Shown piece after piece: positions 8,865 through 18,336 of a DNA stretch of 64,000 nucleotides. The notes beneath the pieces are model-generated. The model had not been told where the DNA came from. It did not search any database and saw only the letters and a list, made by a program, of their open reading frames with translations. This DNA comes from Nitrincola salilacus (lineage in GTDB: Bacteria; Pseudomonadota; Gammaproteobacteria; Pseudomonadales; Balneatricaceae). The translations under genes and the position numbers were made by a program. Numbering within the stretch: the first letter of the stretch is position 1; the number at the start of each line of letters is the position of its first letter. The DNA lies in assembly GCF_046271865.1 (NCBI RefSeq), contig NZ_CP176580.1, positions 1,674,001 to 1,738,000 of the forward strand. Direction: 5' to 3'.

Positions 8865-10634
8865 ATGGCTGACTATAACGCACCGCTGAAAGACATGAAA
8901 CTGGCTCTGAATCAGGTTGCACGGATGACGCAGCTATCGGCAATGCCGCGTTTTGAAGATGCATCGGCCGATATGGTTGATGCGATTCTGGAAGAAGCGT
9001 CCCGCGTTTCCCGTGATGTAATTGCTCCCACCAACTGGGAGGGTGATCAGCAGGGCGTCAAGCTCGGCCCGGATGGTGTTGTCTGCCCTGAAAGCTTTCA
9101 TGGCGTTTACCAGCAGTACGCGGAAGGTGGCTGGGGCTCACTGCAGTTTGATCCCGAATATGGCGGCCAGGGGATGCCTTACCTGCTGTCTGTACCCGTT
9201 ATGGAGATGTGGCAGTCGGCCAACCTCTCCTGGGGTCTCTGCCCACTGCTGAGTCAGGGCGCGGTTGAGTGCCTCTATCTGAATGCCAGCGATGAACTGA
9301 AAAATATCTACCTGCCCAAGCTGATCAGCGGTGAGTGGGCAGGTACCATGAACCTGACCGAAGGTGGAGCGGGTTCCGATCTGTCTCAGGTGCGCAGCAA
9401 GGCAGAACCGAAAGACGATTATTATCTGATTTCGGGTGAAAAGATCTTCATCACCTGGGGTGATCACAGCCTGACCGAGAATATCGTGCATCTGGTGCTG
9501 GCTCGTCTGCCGGATGCACCGGCTGGCGTGCGGGGTATCTCGCTGTTCCTGGTGCCCAAGTTTCTGGTGAATGCCGATGGCTCCCTGGGTGAACGTAACG
9601 CTGCCCGTGCCCTGTCGCTGGAGCACAAGCTGGGTATCCATGCCAGCCCGACCTGTGTGATGGAGTTTGATGGTGCGATCGGCTATCTCGTCGGAGAGCC
9701 CAATCGTGGTCTGGCCTGCATGTTCACCATGATGAATAATGCCCGCCTGGGTGTCGGTCTGCAGGGTGTATCCATCTCTGAGCGGGCCTATCAGAAGGCG
9801 TTGATCTTTGCCGGTGAGCGTATTCAGGGGCCTGCAGTCGGCTCCCGTGAGCCGGGTCCGATCATTCGCCACGGTGATGTGCGTCGCATGCTGCTGACGA
9901 TGAAGTCATTGACCGAAGCGGCACGTGCTCTGACCTATGATGCCTGTGGCAGCCTGGATTTTGCCGAGCATGCCGAGGATGCTCCACAACGTGAAGATGA
10001 GCGTGCCCGAGCGGCGTTGCTGACGCCAATCGTCAAGGGCTGGTGTACCGAAATTGCTCAGGAAGTCACCTCTCTGGGGGTTCAGATTCACGGCGGCATG
10101 GGCTTTATTGAAGAGACCGGGGCTGCACAGTTCTTCCGTGATGCACGTATCCTGCCGATCTATGAAGGCACCAACGGTATTCAGGCGCTGGACCTGGTTG
10201 GTCGCAAAACCACTATGGATAAAGGTCGTGCGCTGACAGCCCTGATCGCTGAAATGCGTGCGACCATCACCGGTGTTGAGCATTTTGCCGATCTCGCAAC
10301 TGAACTGGAAAGTGGCGTCAAGGCGCTGGAAGCCGCCCGTGATCTGTTACTGCAGGGGTACGAGGCAGATGCGCAGCTGCCGGGTGCCATCGCCTACAAC
10401 TTCATGATGTTGGCTGGCACGGTTGCCGGTGGCTGGGAGCTTCTGCGTCAAGCGGAAGCATCCAAGGCTATGCAGCAGAGCAGTGATGACAGCTTCTATG
10501 CGGCCAAGCAGAGCACAACCCGCTTCTATTTCGCACAGATCCTGCCGCGGAATCTGGGCTTTGCCGAAATGATCAAATCCGGCAGCGCCACTATCACCGA
10601 GCTGCCGGAAGATCAGTTCAGCAGTGCCTGGTAG
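8865..10634 (+). CDS. Acyl-CoA dehydrogenase, long form (DmdC-like architecture)
   Basis: 589-residue FAD-dependent acyl-CoA dehydrogenase with an extra C-terminal domain of about 130 residues beyond the usual 380-400. Landmarks are the FAD/substrate motif LTEGGAGSDLSQV, ARLGVGLQGVSISERAYQKA, and YEGTNGIQALDLVGRK. The last places it in the group that includes many proteins named 3-methylmercaptopropionyl-CoA dehydrogenase (DmdC) as well as general long-form enzymes, so DMSP breakdown is possible but not shown. The ATG is preceded by AGAAGG. Monocistronic, with a terminator after it, and divergent from maoC. Electrons would go to EtfAB, encoded near 59-61 kb. Confidence 0.88.
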   Translation: MADYNAPLKDMKLALNQVARMTQLSAMPRFEDASADMVDAILEEASRVSRDVIAPTNWEGDQQGVKLGPDGVVCPESFHGVYQQYAEGGWGSLQFDPEYGGQGMPYLLSVPVMEMWQSANLSWGLCPLLSQGAVECLYLNASDELKNIYLPKLISGEWAGTMNLTEGGAGSDLSQVRSKAEPKDDYYLISGEKIFITWGDHSLTENIVHLVLARLPDAPAGVRGISLFLVPKFLVNADGSLGERNAARALSLEHKLGIHASPTCVMEFDGAIGYLVGEPNRGLACMFTMMNNARLGVGLQGVSISERAYQKALIFAGERIQGPAVGSREPGPIIRHGDVRRMLLTMKSLTEAARALTYDACGSLDFAEHAEDAPQREDERARAALLTPIVKGWCTEIAQEVTSLGVQIHGGMGFIEETGAAQFFRDARILPIYEGTNGIQALDLVGRKTTMDKGRALTALIAEMRATITGVEHFADLATELESGVKALEAARDLLLQGYEADAQLPGAIAYNFMMLAGTVAGGWELLRQAEASKAMQQSSDDSFYAAKQSTTRFYFAQILPRNLGFAEMIKSGSATITELPEDQFSSAW

Positions 10635-10668
10635 TCAGCCAGGTCTGAGAGCAACTGATTGATACCAG

Positions 10669-10697
10669 AAAAGGGGAGGCCAAAGTGCCTCCCTTTT
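10669..10697 (+). terminator. Intrinsic terminator after acyl-CoA dehydrogenase
   Basis: AAGGGGAGGC and GCCTCCCTTTT flank a short loop, giving a GC stem with flanking A and T runs. It also faces the convergent DUF2339 gene and may serve both. Confidence 0.7.
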
Positions 10698-10748
10698 GAC
10701 ACTATTATCAAACAGCTCTTAATAGCTTAATTCTAAGCTAGACAACTC

Positions 10749-13370
10749 TTATTCAGGGGCCATTTCAGCGCGCTTTGTATTTTGCGAGCGCGCTAAATAC
10801 TGATGCGTAAAGGCTAAGCCTAACAAGCACAACCCAAGCCCCATAAATGAAGCCACCCGCAGTAACCCCGTCAGACCTGACATGTCGATAAGGAATATTT
10901 TGCCGATAGTCACCATCAATAGCAGCATACCAGTCTGATAGAGTTTCTGGTGTTGGCGCAAGGTACCATAGAGTAAACTCGCGGCGGCCATCACTAACCA
11001 AACCAATGAGTAGGTGTACAGTTCACCGCTTTCGGCACGAGGATAAAAAGATAATTCACCTTGCCAAAGATGTCGTATTTCAAAGTTTAAAAAGATCCAG
11101 GTGCCGATACCCGCCAACGCATAAAAACCTGTTCGATATGAAGTTTTGTAGAACCTTCCTGCAAGTATAAACAACAGCAGGGGTGCCCCGTAGGCAAGCA
11201 ACAACATATTTGCGATGGGGGTGCTGCTGACGAGGTCATTTGCGTTAAAAAGAGGGTTAAACCAGGTTAACGTGAGAACATAGCTGAACACGAAAGCTAT
11301 CAACAACAACTCAGCCGCTTGATGGTATAAGGGTTTCAAATAATCGGATAGAAAACCACGGTAATAGTAAACCAATCCAAGCGAGCCCCAAAGCAGGCCG
11401 TTGAGAGAAGCCTCAGTCAGATTGAATTGACGCCTGAACATGTCGCCATCGTAGAGGAAATATCGGAGCGCCATCGCACACAAAAGTACGCCTAGATGCA
11501 GGCTGGCACCTTCCAGCCATGAGCGCAAACTGGGGCTTTGATTCATTCTTGAAGCTATGACGGCCAGTGCAAAACAACCCACATAAATCAGCAGAGAAGT
11601 TTCAAATTGTGGGCCAACCCAAGGTAGTAGTGTCAGGCGTGCCATGATCAACATTAAGATGATCTTCATTAAGCCACTCAGCAAGCCGTTGGGGTGTTGT
11701 TGATGGAGCCACGCCAGTGAGACGACCTGTGCGGCCAATGCGAGTGTGAGTGTTGCGGTGTCGAAAAAAATGACCATCGCCAATGAGTAGCCTAAGTGTC
11801 CAGCAAAGATCAGCCAGCTTTTGCTGGGATCCCTTTGTTGACGCATGTGTCCACGTCCTATATAGGCCAAGCCCAGGATTAACGATGTGGCAGCGACAAA
11901 ACTCGAATGTATTGGGAGTTTAGTGAATTGCCATAAGAGCGCCAGGGCAAGTAACGGAAACAGAGTACCTAAGGATAGGGTGAGAGCAGGGTAGCGAGTC
12001 TTGCACCTATGCATCGTGGCAAACACAACATAGATCAACGTCCAAACGAGCAGCAGTTGTTGCAAAGCGACGGAATGCTCTGCCGTGATACGGATTCCCA
12101 TGAAGAGCTGGGTGGATAAAAGACTAAAGACTATCGCCAGTATCATCAGCAAGGCACTGAGCCAAGGGAGCAGTTTCAGGTTTTCATTTCGCGTACTGGC
12201 GATAAGTACGAGCAGTAACAGAGGCGTCCATGTCACAAGCGCACTTTCCCAGGCAGGGTTGAGCAGAATGCTGATGGCCTGAGCCAGCAGCGTTAAGGCT
12301 AATCCGATAACTAACTGTTGCTGATCAAGCGACTTGATACGGAAAAAAGCACGAAGTGATCGCTTGACGGGCTGATCAGGAAAAATCTTTTTCAAACTGA
12401 AATTGGCATGGGGGATACTGATCAGGCAATAGCCTGCCAGGGTTAAATAAAGCCCCATCGACTCAAGTCCTGAACCAGTGATTTGCATCAACCACCACCA
12501 GCCGAAAATGCCCGCCAGGGTGATTGCAAGCAGCCAGGTTCTTTGTACATATTGTTGCAGGAAAAGGGCCGCAGCCGTAATGATTAATACATAGATTTGA
12601 ACCAGTAAGGGGTCGCCATCACTTTCGCCCAATAACAAAGGTACGAGATAAGCGCCAGTGATCCCGATGACAGCCAGTGCCGGTCCATGCCATAAAGCCA
12701 GTAACATGCTTCCCAGAGAGACAAGTGCAAGCAAGGCGAACACCAAAAGCGGTGGCCAGAGCTGATATAAGTGCAATGACGCTAAAATCACACTGTATAG
12801 CATCACACTGGCGCCCCCTGCCAAGGCGGCAACAGCGGAAAAAGCGACTTGGGTTTTACGTCTAAGCCACTCAGCAGCGACCAATAGCCCCAGCCCTGTG
12901 ATGATACCCAGCGTGATGCGCGCAGTAGGACCGAGTAGCCCCTCTTCAATCGAGTAGCGAGCGAGGAAAATGCCAGATAAAGCGACACAGAGCCCGCCCA
13001 ACCAAACCATCCAATGCCCAGATTTGGTAGAGCTGGTTTTTTGAGCCTTCTGGTGGGGAGTCTTTTGGTGGAGACTCTCTGGGTGAGACTGTCTACCCCA
13101 AATATCGATTACTGGGGCCGGTGATGCTGCCAAGGGTTGTGTATCAAGCGAAGTAATACCCTTGGGCGGCGTAACTATCTCATCCACGATGAGGGTATCA
13201 TTTGCGAATGTTGGTTGAATGGCAGGTTGCGAGGTTGACGCTTTCTGCTGCTCCAGTTCAGCAAGGGTGCTCTTGAGCTTTTGCAGGGTAAAAAAATTAA
13301 CCCAACTCAATACGATGCTGGAAATTATCAGAAGGAGAAATAACGAACCAAAGAAAAACTCAGCGCCCAT
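10749..13370 (-). CDS. DUF2339 multi-spanning membrane protein
   Basis: 873-residue inner-membrane protein of the DUF2339 family. After an N-terminal membrane helix (residues 5-27) and a short coiled coil (LAELEQQKAS), a polar linker leads at about residue 120 into more than twenty hydrophobic helices that fill the rest. No catalytic motif is visible and the family has no established function. Its base composition is a little lower in GC than its neighbours. It is transcribed alone, convergent with the acyl-CoA dehydrogenase. Confidence 0.85.
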   Translation of the reverse strand: MGAEFFFGSLFLLLIISSIVLSWVNFFTLQKLKSTLAELEQQKASTSQPAIQPTFANDTLIVDEIVTPPKGITSLDTQPLAASPAPVIDIWGRQSHPESLHQKTPHQKAQKTSSTKSGHWMVWLGGLCVALSGIFLARYSIEEGLLGPTARITLGIITGLGLLVAAEWLRRKTQVAFSAVAALAGGASVMLYSVILASLHLYQLWPPLLVFALLALVSLGSMLLALWHGPALAVIGITGAYLVPLLLGESDGDPLLVQIYVLIITAAALFLQQYVQRTWLLAITLAGIFGWWWLMQITGSGLESMGLYLTLAGYCLISIPHANFSLKKIFPDQPVKRSLRAFFRIKSLDQQQLVIGLALTLLAQAISILLNPAWESALVTWTPLLLLVLIASTRNENLKLLPWLSALLMILAIVFSLLSTQLFMGIRITAEHSVALQQLLLVWTLIYVVFATMHRCKTRYPALTLSLGTLFPLLALALLWQFTKLPIHSSFVAATSLILGLAYIGRGHMRQQRDPSKSWLIFAGHLGYSLAMVIFFDTATLTLALAAQVVSLAWLHQQHPNGLLSGLMKIILMLIMARLTLLPWVGPQFETSLLIYVGCFALAVIASRMNQSPSLRSWLEGASLHLGVLLCAMALRYFLYDGDMFRRQFNLTEASLNGLLWGSLGLVYYYRGFLSDYLKPLYHQAAELLLIAFVFSYVLTLTWFNPLFNANDLVSSTPIANMLLLAYGAPLLLFILAGRFYKTSYRTGFYALAGIGTWIFLNFEIRHLWQGELSFYPRAESGELYTYSLVWLVMAAASLLYGTLRQHQKLYQTGMLLLMVTIGKIFLIDMSGLTGLLRVASFMGLGLCLLGLAFTHQYLARSQNTKRAEMAPE

Positions 13371-13514
13371 AAACCTAGCGTCACATCCTTGTAGTGATCG
13401 AAATTGTAGTGATCAAAAATCAGACTCTAATGAGTCAGCTTATGAATTGCAATCCTCCGAGAACGAATGCCTTTTCCCAGCTGAGTTCATGCTGTGATAA
13501 CCGGAGGCTTTTCA

Positions 13515-14036
13515 TTATAGGGCTAGCTGCTTGTAGAAAATCACCGTTGGAAACAGCACACCACCGGGTTCGGCGGCATAATCAGGAATCTCACCGGCGC
13601 GCTGCCAGCCCAGATGCTGATAGATTGATTCTGCTGCTGATCCGGCCAGTGTGTCCAGATGGAGCAGGCTGCGATCCAGTTCAACGGCCTGATGTTCAAC
13701 CGCCTGCATCAGCAAGGATGAAATACCATGGCCACGATGACTTCTCAGCACGAATAGCTTCTGAACCTCGGCACGATGTCGACCGTTCTCCTTCTGGCAG
13801 GGGTCAAGTTGAACGGAGCCGACAATCCTTCCCTGTTCCTCTGCAATCAACAAGACAAATCCATTGGCCAGAGCTGCAAAAACACCCTGCCAATAATTTT
13901 CAATGCTGCTGCGTGATACAGGCGACAGAAAACCGACTGATGCGCCGCCTTCAATCGCATCAATAAGCAGTTCACTGAGCTGCACAAGAGTATCTGGTTC
14001 GGTTGTTGTTATCCGACGTATCGTGATCAAAGCCAT
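13515..14036 (-). CDS. GNAT-family N-acetyltransferase
   Basis: 173-residue GNAT enzyme that transfers acetyl from acetyl-CoA to an amine. The acetyl-CoA pyrophosphate loop RSHRGHGISSLLM (motif A) lies near residues 98-110, preceded by the strand KLFVL and followed by LHLDTLAGSAAESIYQHLGW (motif B). The substrate is unknown. The start is uncertain: the ATG at 14036 directly abuts AAGGAG, too close for normal initiation. A TTG two codons later (14030) has good spacing and a TTGA overlap with the stop of the isochorismatase-like gene. The two genes are co-transcribed either way. Confidence 0.85.
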   Translation of the reverse strand: MALITIRRITTTEPDTLVQLSELLIDAIEGGASVGFLSPVSRSSIENYWQGVFAALANGFVLLIAEEQGRIVGSVQLDPCQKENGRHRAEVQKLFVLRSHRGHGISSLLMQAVEHQAVELDRSLLHLDTLAGSAAESIYQHLGWQRAGEIPDYAAEPGGVLFPTVIFYKQLAL

Positions 14037-14578
14037 CTCCTTAATAGTGCTTCAGCATCGATAACAGTGGCATATTCACCCTGTAGATTGGCGAGCGACA
14101 TGGCGTGAACCTCAGCAGCCGTGCGCTCAAGACCCTCAAAGTCTGTCTGAGCAAATGCAAAGCAGGCATCGGATACCACGATCACGTCAAAACCCAGATT
14201 ACCGGCACTGCGCGCAGTGGATTCAACCGAGTTGTTGGTACTGACGCCAACGATCACCAGCGAGTTAATATTGCGCACACGCAGCCAGCGCTCAAGGCCT
14301 GAATGGGTAAAGGCATCCGGCACGTTTTTCTCCACCACATGTTCTGTATCCAAGGGTGCCAGCGCCGGCTGAAACTCAACACCTGACTGCCCCGGCCAGA
14401 AAGGAGATCCCGGCGTTCGGGAAATATGCCGCACATGCACCACAGGCGCAGACCTGTCTCGCCAGCTTTGAAGCAATTTAGCGATTGTCTGCTCAGCATC
14501 CGGATTATTTCGCTCACCCGCCTCAGGGGTGCTCATGCCTTGTTGCATATCGATAATGATAAGTGCTGTGGTGTCCAT
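14027..14578 (-). CDS. Isochorismatase-fold hydrolase lacking the catalytic cysteine
   Basis: 183-residue protein of the isochorismatase/cysteine hydrolase superfamily. It has the N-terminal catalytic aspartate in LIIIDMQQGM and the lysine in VEKNVPDAF. The position of the usual nucleophilic cysteine (T-x-x-C-V in nicotinamidase-like members) reads TNNSVESTAR, with serine. Isochorismatases proper also lack the cysteine, so it could be a true C-O hydrolase, a serine variant or inactive. It overlaps the GNAT gene downstream and starts 6 bp after the K+ channel stop, so the three genes form one unit. Confidence 0.82.
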   Translation of the reverse strand: MDTTALIIIDMQQGMSTPEAGERNNPDAEQTIAKLLQSWRDRSAPVVHVRHISRTPGSPFWPGQSGVEFQPALAPLDTEHVVEKNVPDAFTHSGLERWLRVRNINSLVIVGVSTNNSVESTARSAGNLGFDVIVVSDACFAFAQTDFEGLERTAAEVHAMSLANLQGEYATVIDAEALLRRWL

Positions 14579-14584
14579 TGTAGG

Positions 14585-15373
14585 CTAATCCGTGCTAGTC
14601 ATATCTGACTTGTTGGTGGTGGAGTGGTTTTTCTGAAATGCATCGCTGAACGCTGCAGCCAGAATTCCCGTGGGCATAGCGATAATACCTATCCCTGCGA
14701 CTGCTGTGATACCTGCAAAGAGTTTCCCCCAGGATGTAATGGGTGTTACATCACCATAGCCTACTGTGGTCAGTGTTGCGATACTCCACCATAAAGCTCT
14801 GGGTACGCTGCCGAAGGCTTCCGGTTGGTTGGATGCTTCAACAGCATAGAGGCAAGCTGATGAAAAAAGCAGTAGCAGGGCTGCCAGTCCGACACTGAGA
14901 AGCAGCTCATAAACTCGTGCTGAGAGGGCTTCTGCCAGTGCGCTCCAGGCTCGGCTGAAGCGCCCGAGTCTTGCCAGTCGCAGCAATCTGGCAATTCTCA
15001 GCAGGCGCAGCATGAACACATTGCTGGTGGTCAGGAAACCAAGGAAAAAAGGCAGGATCGCGATCAGGTCAATGATTGCCCATAGGCTGAAGAGATACCT
15101 GACTCTGCCAGATATCCCAGCATAGCGGGGGTCTTCGCCAGCGGCATAAAGTCGGGCCAGGTATTCTGCAGAAAAGATGATCACGAACAGATATTCAAGC
15201 CAGATAAAAGCCGGGGGGTAGAGCGACTGGACAGTGATCTCTGTTTCGATAATGGCGATGAAGGCGGCCACAATAATCAGCAGACTGATGCACAGGTTTG
15301 ACGGGGACAGTCCAGGTTGATTCCAGCCCTCTGGAGCCAGCTGTCGATAGAGCATGCTTCTGAATCGGTGCAT
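14585..15373 (-). CDS. Voltage-gated potassium channel (six-helix Kv type)
   Basis: 262-residue inner-membrane ion channel. The selectivity filter TTVGYGD sits in ATLTTVGYGDVTP near residues 202-214, between the pore helix and S6. An S4-like voltage sensor with arginine at every third position (LLRIARLLRLARLGRF) lies near residues 119-134, so all six segments S1-S6 appear present. The C-terminal cytoplasmic tail is short, without a cyclic-nucleotide or RCK domain. Ribosome site AAGGAAG is well placed. First gene of a unit with the isochorismatase-like and GNAT genes. Confidence 0.9.
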   Translation of the reverse strand: MHRFRSMLYRQLAPEGWNQPGLSPSNLCISLLIIVAAFIAIIETEITVQSLYPPAFIWLEYLFVIIFSAEYLARLYAAGEDPRYAGISGRVRYLFSLWAIIDLIAILPFFLGFLTTSNVFMLRLLRIARLLRLARLGRFSRAWSALAEALSARVYELLLSVGLAALLLLFSSACLYAVEASNQPEAFGSVPRALWWSIATLTTVGYGDVTPITSWGKLFAGITAVAGIGIIAMPTGILAAAFSDAFQKNHSTTNKSDMTSTD

Positions 15374-15464
15374 GGGACTCTTCCTTAAGAGTTCAGAAAA
15401 AGCTTTTCCCTGTCTTTATTACACCGATGTTCCCCGCCAGACAAGCAGCAGATACCCTCAAGTT

Positions 15465-16724
15465 TCAGTTCAGCGCATGTACCCGCTTGATCTCGGGGAT
15501 GCTGAGTACCTCATCGACCAGCAGCGTCAGTATCTCCTCACGCAAGGGCTCGAAGCCGCTTGGCTCATTGCCTCGACACTGCGCATGACCGGCATAACTG
15601 AAGCCTGAGTGGGCAGGCATTGCTGTTCCAAAGAGATGGTGTATCTGTACACTCTGGCAGTTGGTATAGTCATTCTTTACTGTGCCGCGCAGTACTTTGT
15701 CGTGAATGATCTGATCGTTCAGGCGGGCGCGCACAACATAGCCATACTCGATCTCAAACTTGCCGGCACGAACCTCGTGCATATAGATCACGTTCTGGTG
15801 CCTGGAGTGAAATGCGCTGGAAAGAAACAGTGGTTCTTCCGAGTAGTAAACACTCTGCAAGGCTTCGGGCGCGCGTTGTTCATCGTGTCGTACTCGCTCT
15901 ATCTCCAACGTGATGACACCGGGCTCAGGTGCCGAGCGCCAGGCTATGCCGCGAATATTCTCCTGCATCAGTTGGATCAGATCATCCTCCAACAGTCTGT
16001 CACCCTGAACGAGCAGCAGGTGTACCTCTGCGGTTATTTCCCGCAGTCGCTTGGCAGCGAAATCCGGAAACAGCGGACTGACTGCTGCAATTTCGTCGCG
16101 CCTGATGTTCAGGTTCGGTAGCTGGTTTTCAATATACTGACGTGTTTCGGAGCCGATAGGTTGTTGGCCAGCATAGGCGATTAACTGTGATACTGATCGG
16201 GGCTGATACTCGGGGTTCTGCAGGTTTCTGATGGTTTGTCTCATCATCAGGGTTTGATGTTCGGGTTGTTGCAGGGCAGGGAAGTAACCCAGGTCATCTC
16301 CGAGATCAAATGCGATGGCGCGGGATCTGTTTCCCTCTGCAACCGTGATGTTGAGCTGTTCATGCAAAGCATGGGCCTGAGCTGCAGGTAGAAAGCCTGC
16401 CGATGCTGCCTTGATGATTCTTTCATGAGTGGTGTTGGCATGGGCAGGGTTGGTGATCTGGCGTGAGGCGGTTTCCAGATGATCGAGATAGCATGCCAGC
16501 AGAGCAGCATTACTGTTCATCAACTCACCGATTTTCTCCTCTCCTGTCGCTCGGGACATGGCGCTATCAACATGGGCGACTGCATTGATGCAGAGATCCT
16601 TGGCGATCGCAGATGCGGCCTGTTTGGCATGATAGGACGCCTGTGCCTCGGGTGTTTTCGGGTAGATCGAGCAGGCCGATAGCACAATAGCGAAACCTAA
16701 AAAGAGCAAGCATCTGATCGTCAT
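15465..16724 (-). CDS. Uncharacterised lipoprotein
   Basis: 419-residue protein with a lipoprotein signal peptide: a positively charged start, a hydrophobic stretch and the lipobox LSAC, putting the lipidated cysteine at residue 18. The residue after it is serine, so outer-membrane sorting is expected. The mature part is soluble with no domain I recognise; the first half is alpha-helical, rich in Ala, His and Asn, and the second half beta-like. It is flanked by the channel operon downstream and codA upstream, with no clear functional link. Confidence 0.7.
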   Translation of the reverse strand: MTIRCLLFLGFAIVLSACSIYPKTPEAQASYHAKQAASAIAKDLCINAVAHVDSAMSRATGEEKIGELMNSNAALLACYLDHLETASRQITNPAHANTTHERIIKAASAGFLPAAQAHALHEQLNITVAEGNRSRAIAFDLGDDLGYFPALQQPEHQTLMMRQTIRNLQNPEYQPRSVSQLIAYAGQQPIGSETRQYIENQLPNLNIRRDEIAAVSPLFPDFAAKRLREITAEVHLLLVQGDRLLEDDLIQLMQENIRGIAWRSAPEPGVITLEIERVRHDEQRAPEALQSVYYSEEPLFLSSAFHSRHQNVIYMHEVRAGKFEIEYGYVVRARLNDQIIHDKVLRGTVKNDYTNCQSVQIHHLFGTAMPAHSGFSYAGHAQCRGNEPSGFEPLREEILTLLVDEVLSIPEIKRVHALN

Positions 16725-16744
16725 GAATCTCTCCCGAAACCTTT

Positions 16745-16786
16745 AATGGGCACCTTTCAATGGGCACCACTTAATGGGTGCCTGGA
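16745..16786 (+). repeat. Three tandem 14-bp repeats
   Basis: Units beginning AATGGGCACC (twice) and AATGGGTGCC recur with an exact 14-bp period between the lipoprotein start and the codA stop. The second and third units can pair as GGCACC/GGTGCC, giving a small hairpin that might end codA transcription. Confidence 0.65.
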
Positions 16787-16847
16787 GCCTTTATCAACTG
16801 GACTCTACTGCATGAGACATTAACAGGAGCTGATTCTTTGGACCGCG

Positions 16848-18098
16848 TCAGATATCAAAAAGTGCAGGTGTTATCACTTTTGCGGGTTCTTTCTGCATCA
16901 GCACCTTGCCTTTTCTTACCGACATCAACACCTCGCTCTGCATGCGCAGGACGCTATAATCATCCTCACCATCCAGCAGGATAAAGCTGGCCGGTTTGCC
17001 CACCTCTATACCGTAACTGTCCTGTATCCCCAGCGTACGGGCGCTGTTGTCGGTGATGAAATCAAGTGCATGGCTGAAGTCTTCATAACCCATCATCTGG
17101 CAGATATGCAGCCCAAAATCGAGTGTGCGCAGTAAGCGACCGTTACCCAGCGAGTACCAGGGGTCGAAGATCGAGTCTTCGCCAAAGCTGACATTGATTC
17201 CGGCTGCGTGCAGTTCTTTTACGCGCGTCACGCCTCTGCGTTTTGGAAAGGTATCGAAGCGCCCCTGCAGATGGATGCTTTCTGTCGGGCAGGATACGAA
17301 GTTGATACCGGAACGGCCCAGCAGGCGGAACAGTTTTGAGCAGTAGGCATTGTCGTAGGAGTGCATGGCGGTTGTATGGCTGGCCGTGACTCTGGAACCC
17401 ATATCGTTGAACAGTGCCTCTGCGGCCAACACCTCCAGAAAGCGAGAACCAGGGTCATCCGTTTCGTCGCAATGTACATCGACCAGCTTGTCATATTTAA
17501 GGGCCAGTTGAATCAGTGTTTTGACTGAGGCTTCACCCAGCTCACGGGTATACTCAAAGTGTGGGATGCCTCCCACGACATCAGCACCGGCCTCTATGGC
17601 AGATTCAAGCAACTTCGCCCCATCCGGATAGGAGAGAATCCCCTCCTGAGGAAATGCGACCACCTGAATATCGATGCGATCCTCCAACTCATCTCGCAGC
17701 GCGCACAGCGTATGCAGCCCCAGTAGGCTCGGATCTGTGGTATCAACATGCGTACGAATATGCTGAACACCATTATTGATCAGCAGGTTCAGCGTTTTGA
17801 ACACGCGGCTGCGGATATCAGCAGCACTTAGCATCGGCTTGCGCTGACTCCAGCGCTCAATGCCTTCGAACAGGGTGCCGCTGTGGTTCCACTCCGGTTC
17901 GCCTGCGGTGAGTGCTGCATCAAGATGAATATGTGGTTCAATAAAAGGAGCGCAGAGCAGTTTTCCGTTGGCATCCAGTTGTCCGTCTGACCCTTTCAGC
18001 GTACCGTTCTGGCGCTCTATGCTGCTGAACAGTCCATTGTCGATACGTATTCTATACAGAGATGGGTTCTGTCGAAGGCGTGCGTTGATAATATCCAT
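16848..18098 (-). CDS. codA: CodA-type cytosine deaminase / amidohydrolase
   Basis: 416-residue metal-dependent amidohydrolase closely resembling E. coli CodA (427 residues). Metal ligands are H56 and H58 in EPHIHLD, the later HCDETDD and SHTTAMHS segments, and the aspartate of FGEDSIFDPWYSLG. CodA deaminates cytosine to uracil. The residue after the catalytic aspartate is serine where E. coli CodA has D314, a substrate-pocket position, so another base may be preferred. I chose the ATG at 18098 because GAGGAGA precedes it; an upstream in-frame ATG lacks this. No codB permease is adjacent. Confidence 0.83.
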   Translation of the reverse strand: MDIINARLRQNPSLYRIRIDNGLFSSIERQNGTLKGSDGQLDANGKLLCAPFIEPHIHLDAALTAGEPEWNHSGTLFEGIERWSQRKPMLSAADIRSRVFKTLNLLINNGVQHIRTHVDTTDPSLLGLHTLCALRDELEDRIDIQVVAFPQEGILSYPDGAKLLESAIEAGADVVGGIPHFEYTRELGEASVKTLIQLALKYDKLVDVHCDETDDPGSRFLEVLAAEALFNDMGSRVTASHTTAMHSYDNAYCSKLFRLLGRSGINFVSCPTESIHLQGRFDTFPKRRGVTRVKELHAAGINVSFGEDSIFDPWYSLGNGRLLRTLDFGLHICQMMGYEDFSHALDFITDNSARTLGIQDSYGIEVGKPASFILLDGEDDYSVLRMQSEVLMSVRKGKVLMQKEPAKVITPALFDI

Positions 18099-18336
18099 GA
18101 AGGTCTCCTCTGATTTCCTATGATGTGGTGAGACAGCATTTGTACAAACCGTGTTGTTTGGAAGCATATACCAGTTTTGGATGTCACGTAGGGCTACCCT
18201 GTCATATGTCTGTTAAGCGCCGGGGCACATCTGCTGTCAAAAAATAACGAAATAGGCTATCTTAACTCACTGTTTCGATTCGTCGAGCTGACGATATCTC
18301 CAAACCCTGAGACCTAACAAAGAAATCACGACCGAT

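Noticed and set aside
8865..10634. Firm assignment as DmdC of the DMSP demethylation pathway
   Set aside because: The long architecture fits, but no dmdA or dmdD is nearby and the same architecture is common in general acyl-CoA dehydrogenases.
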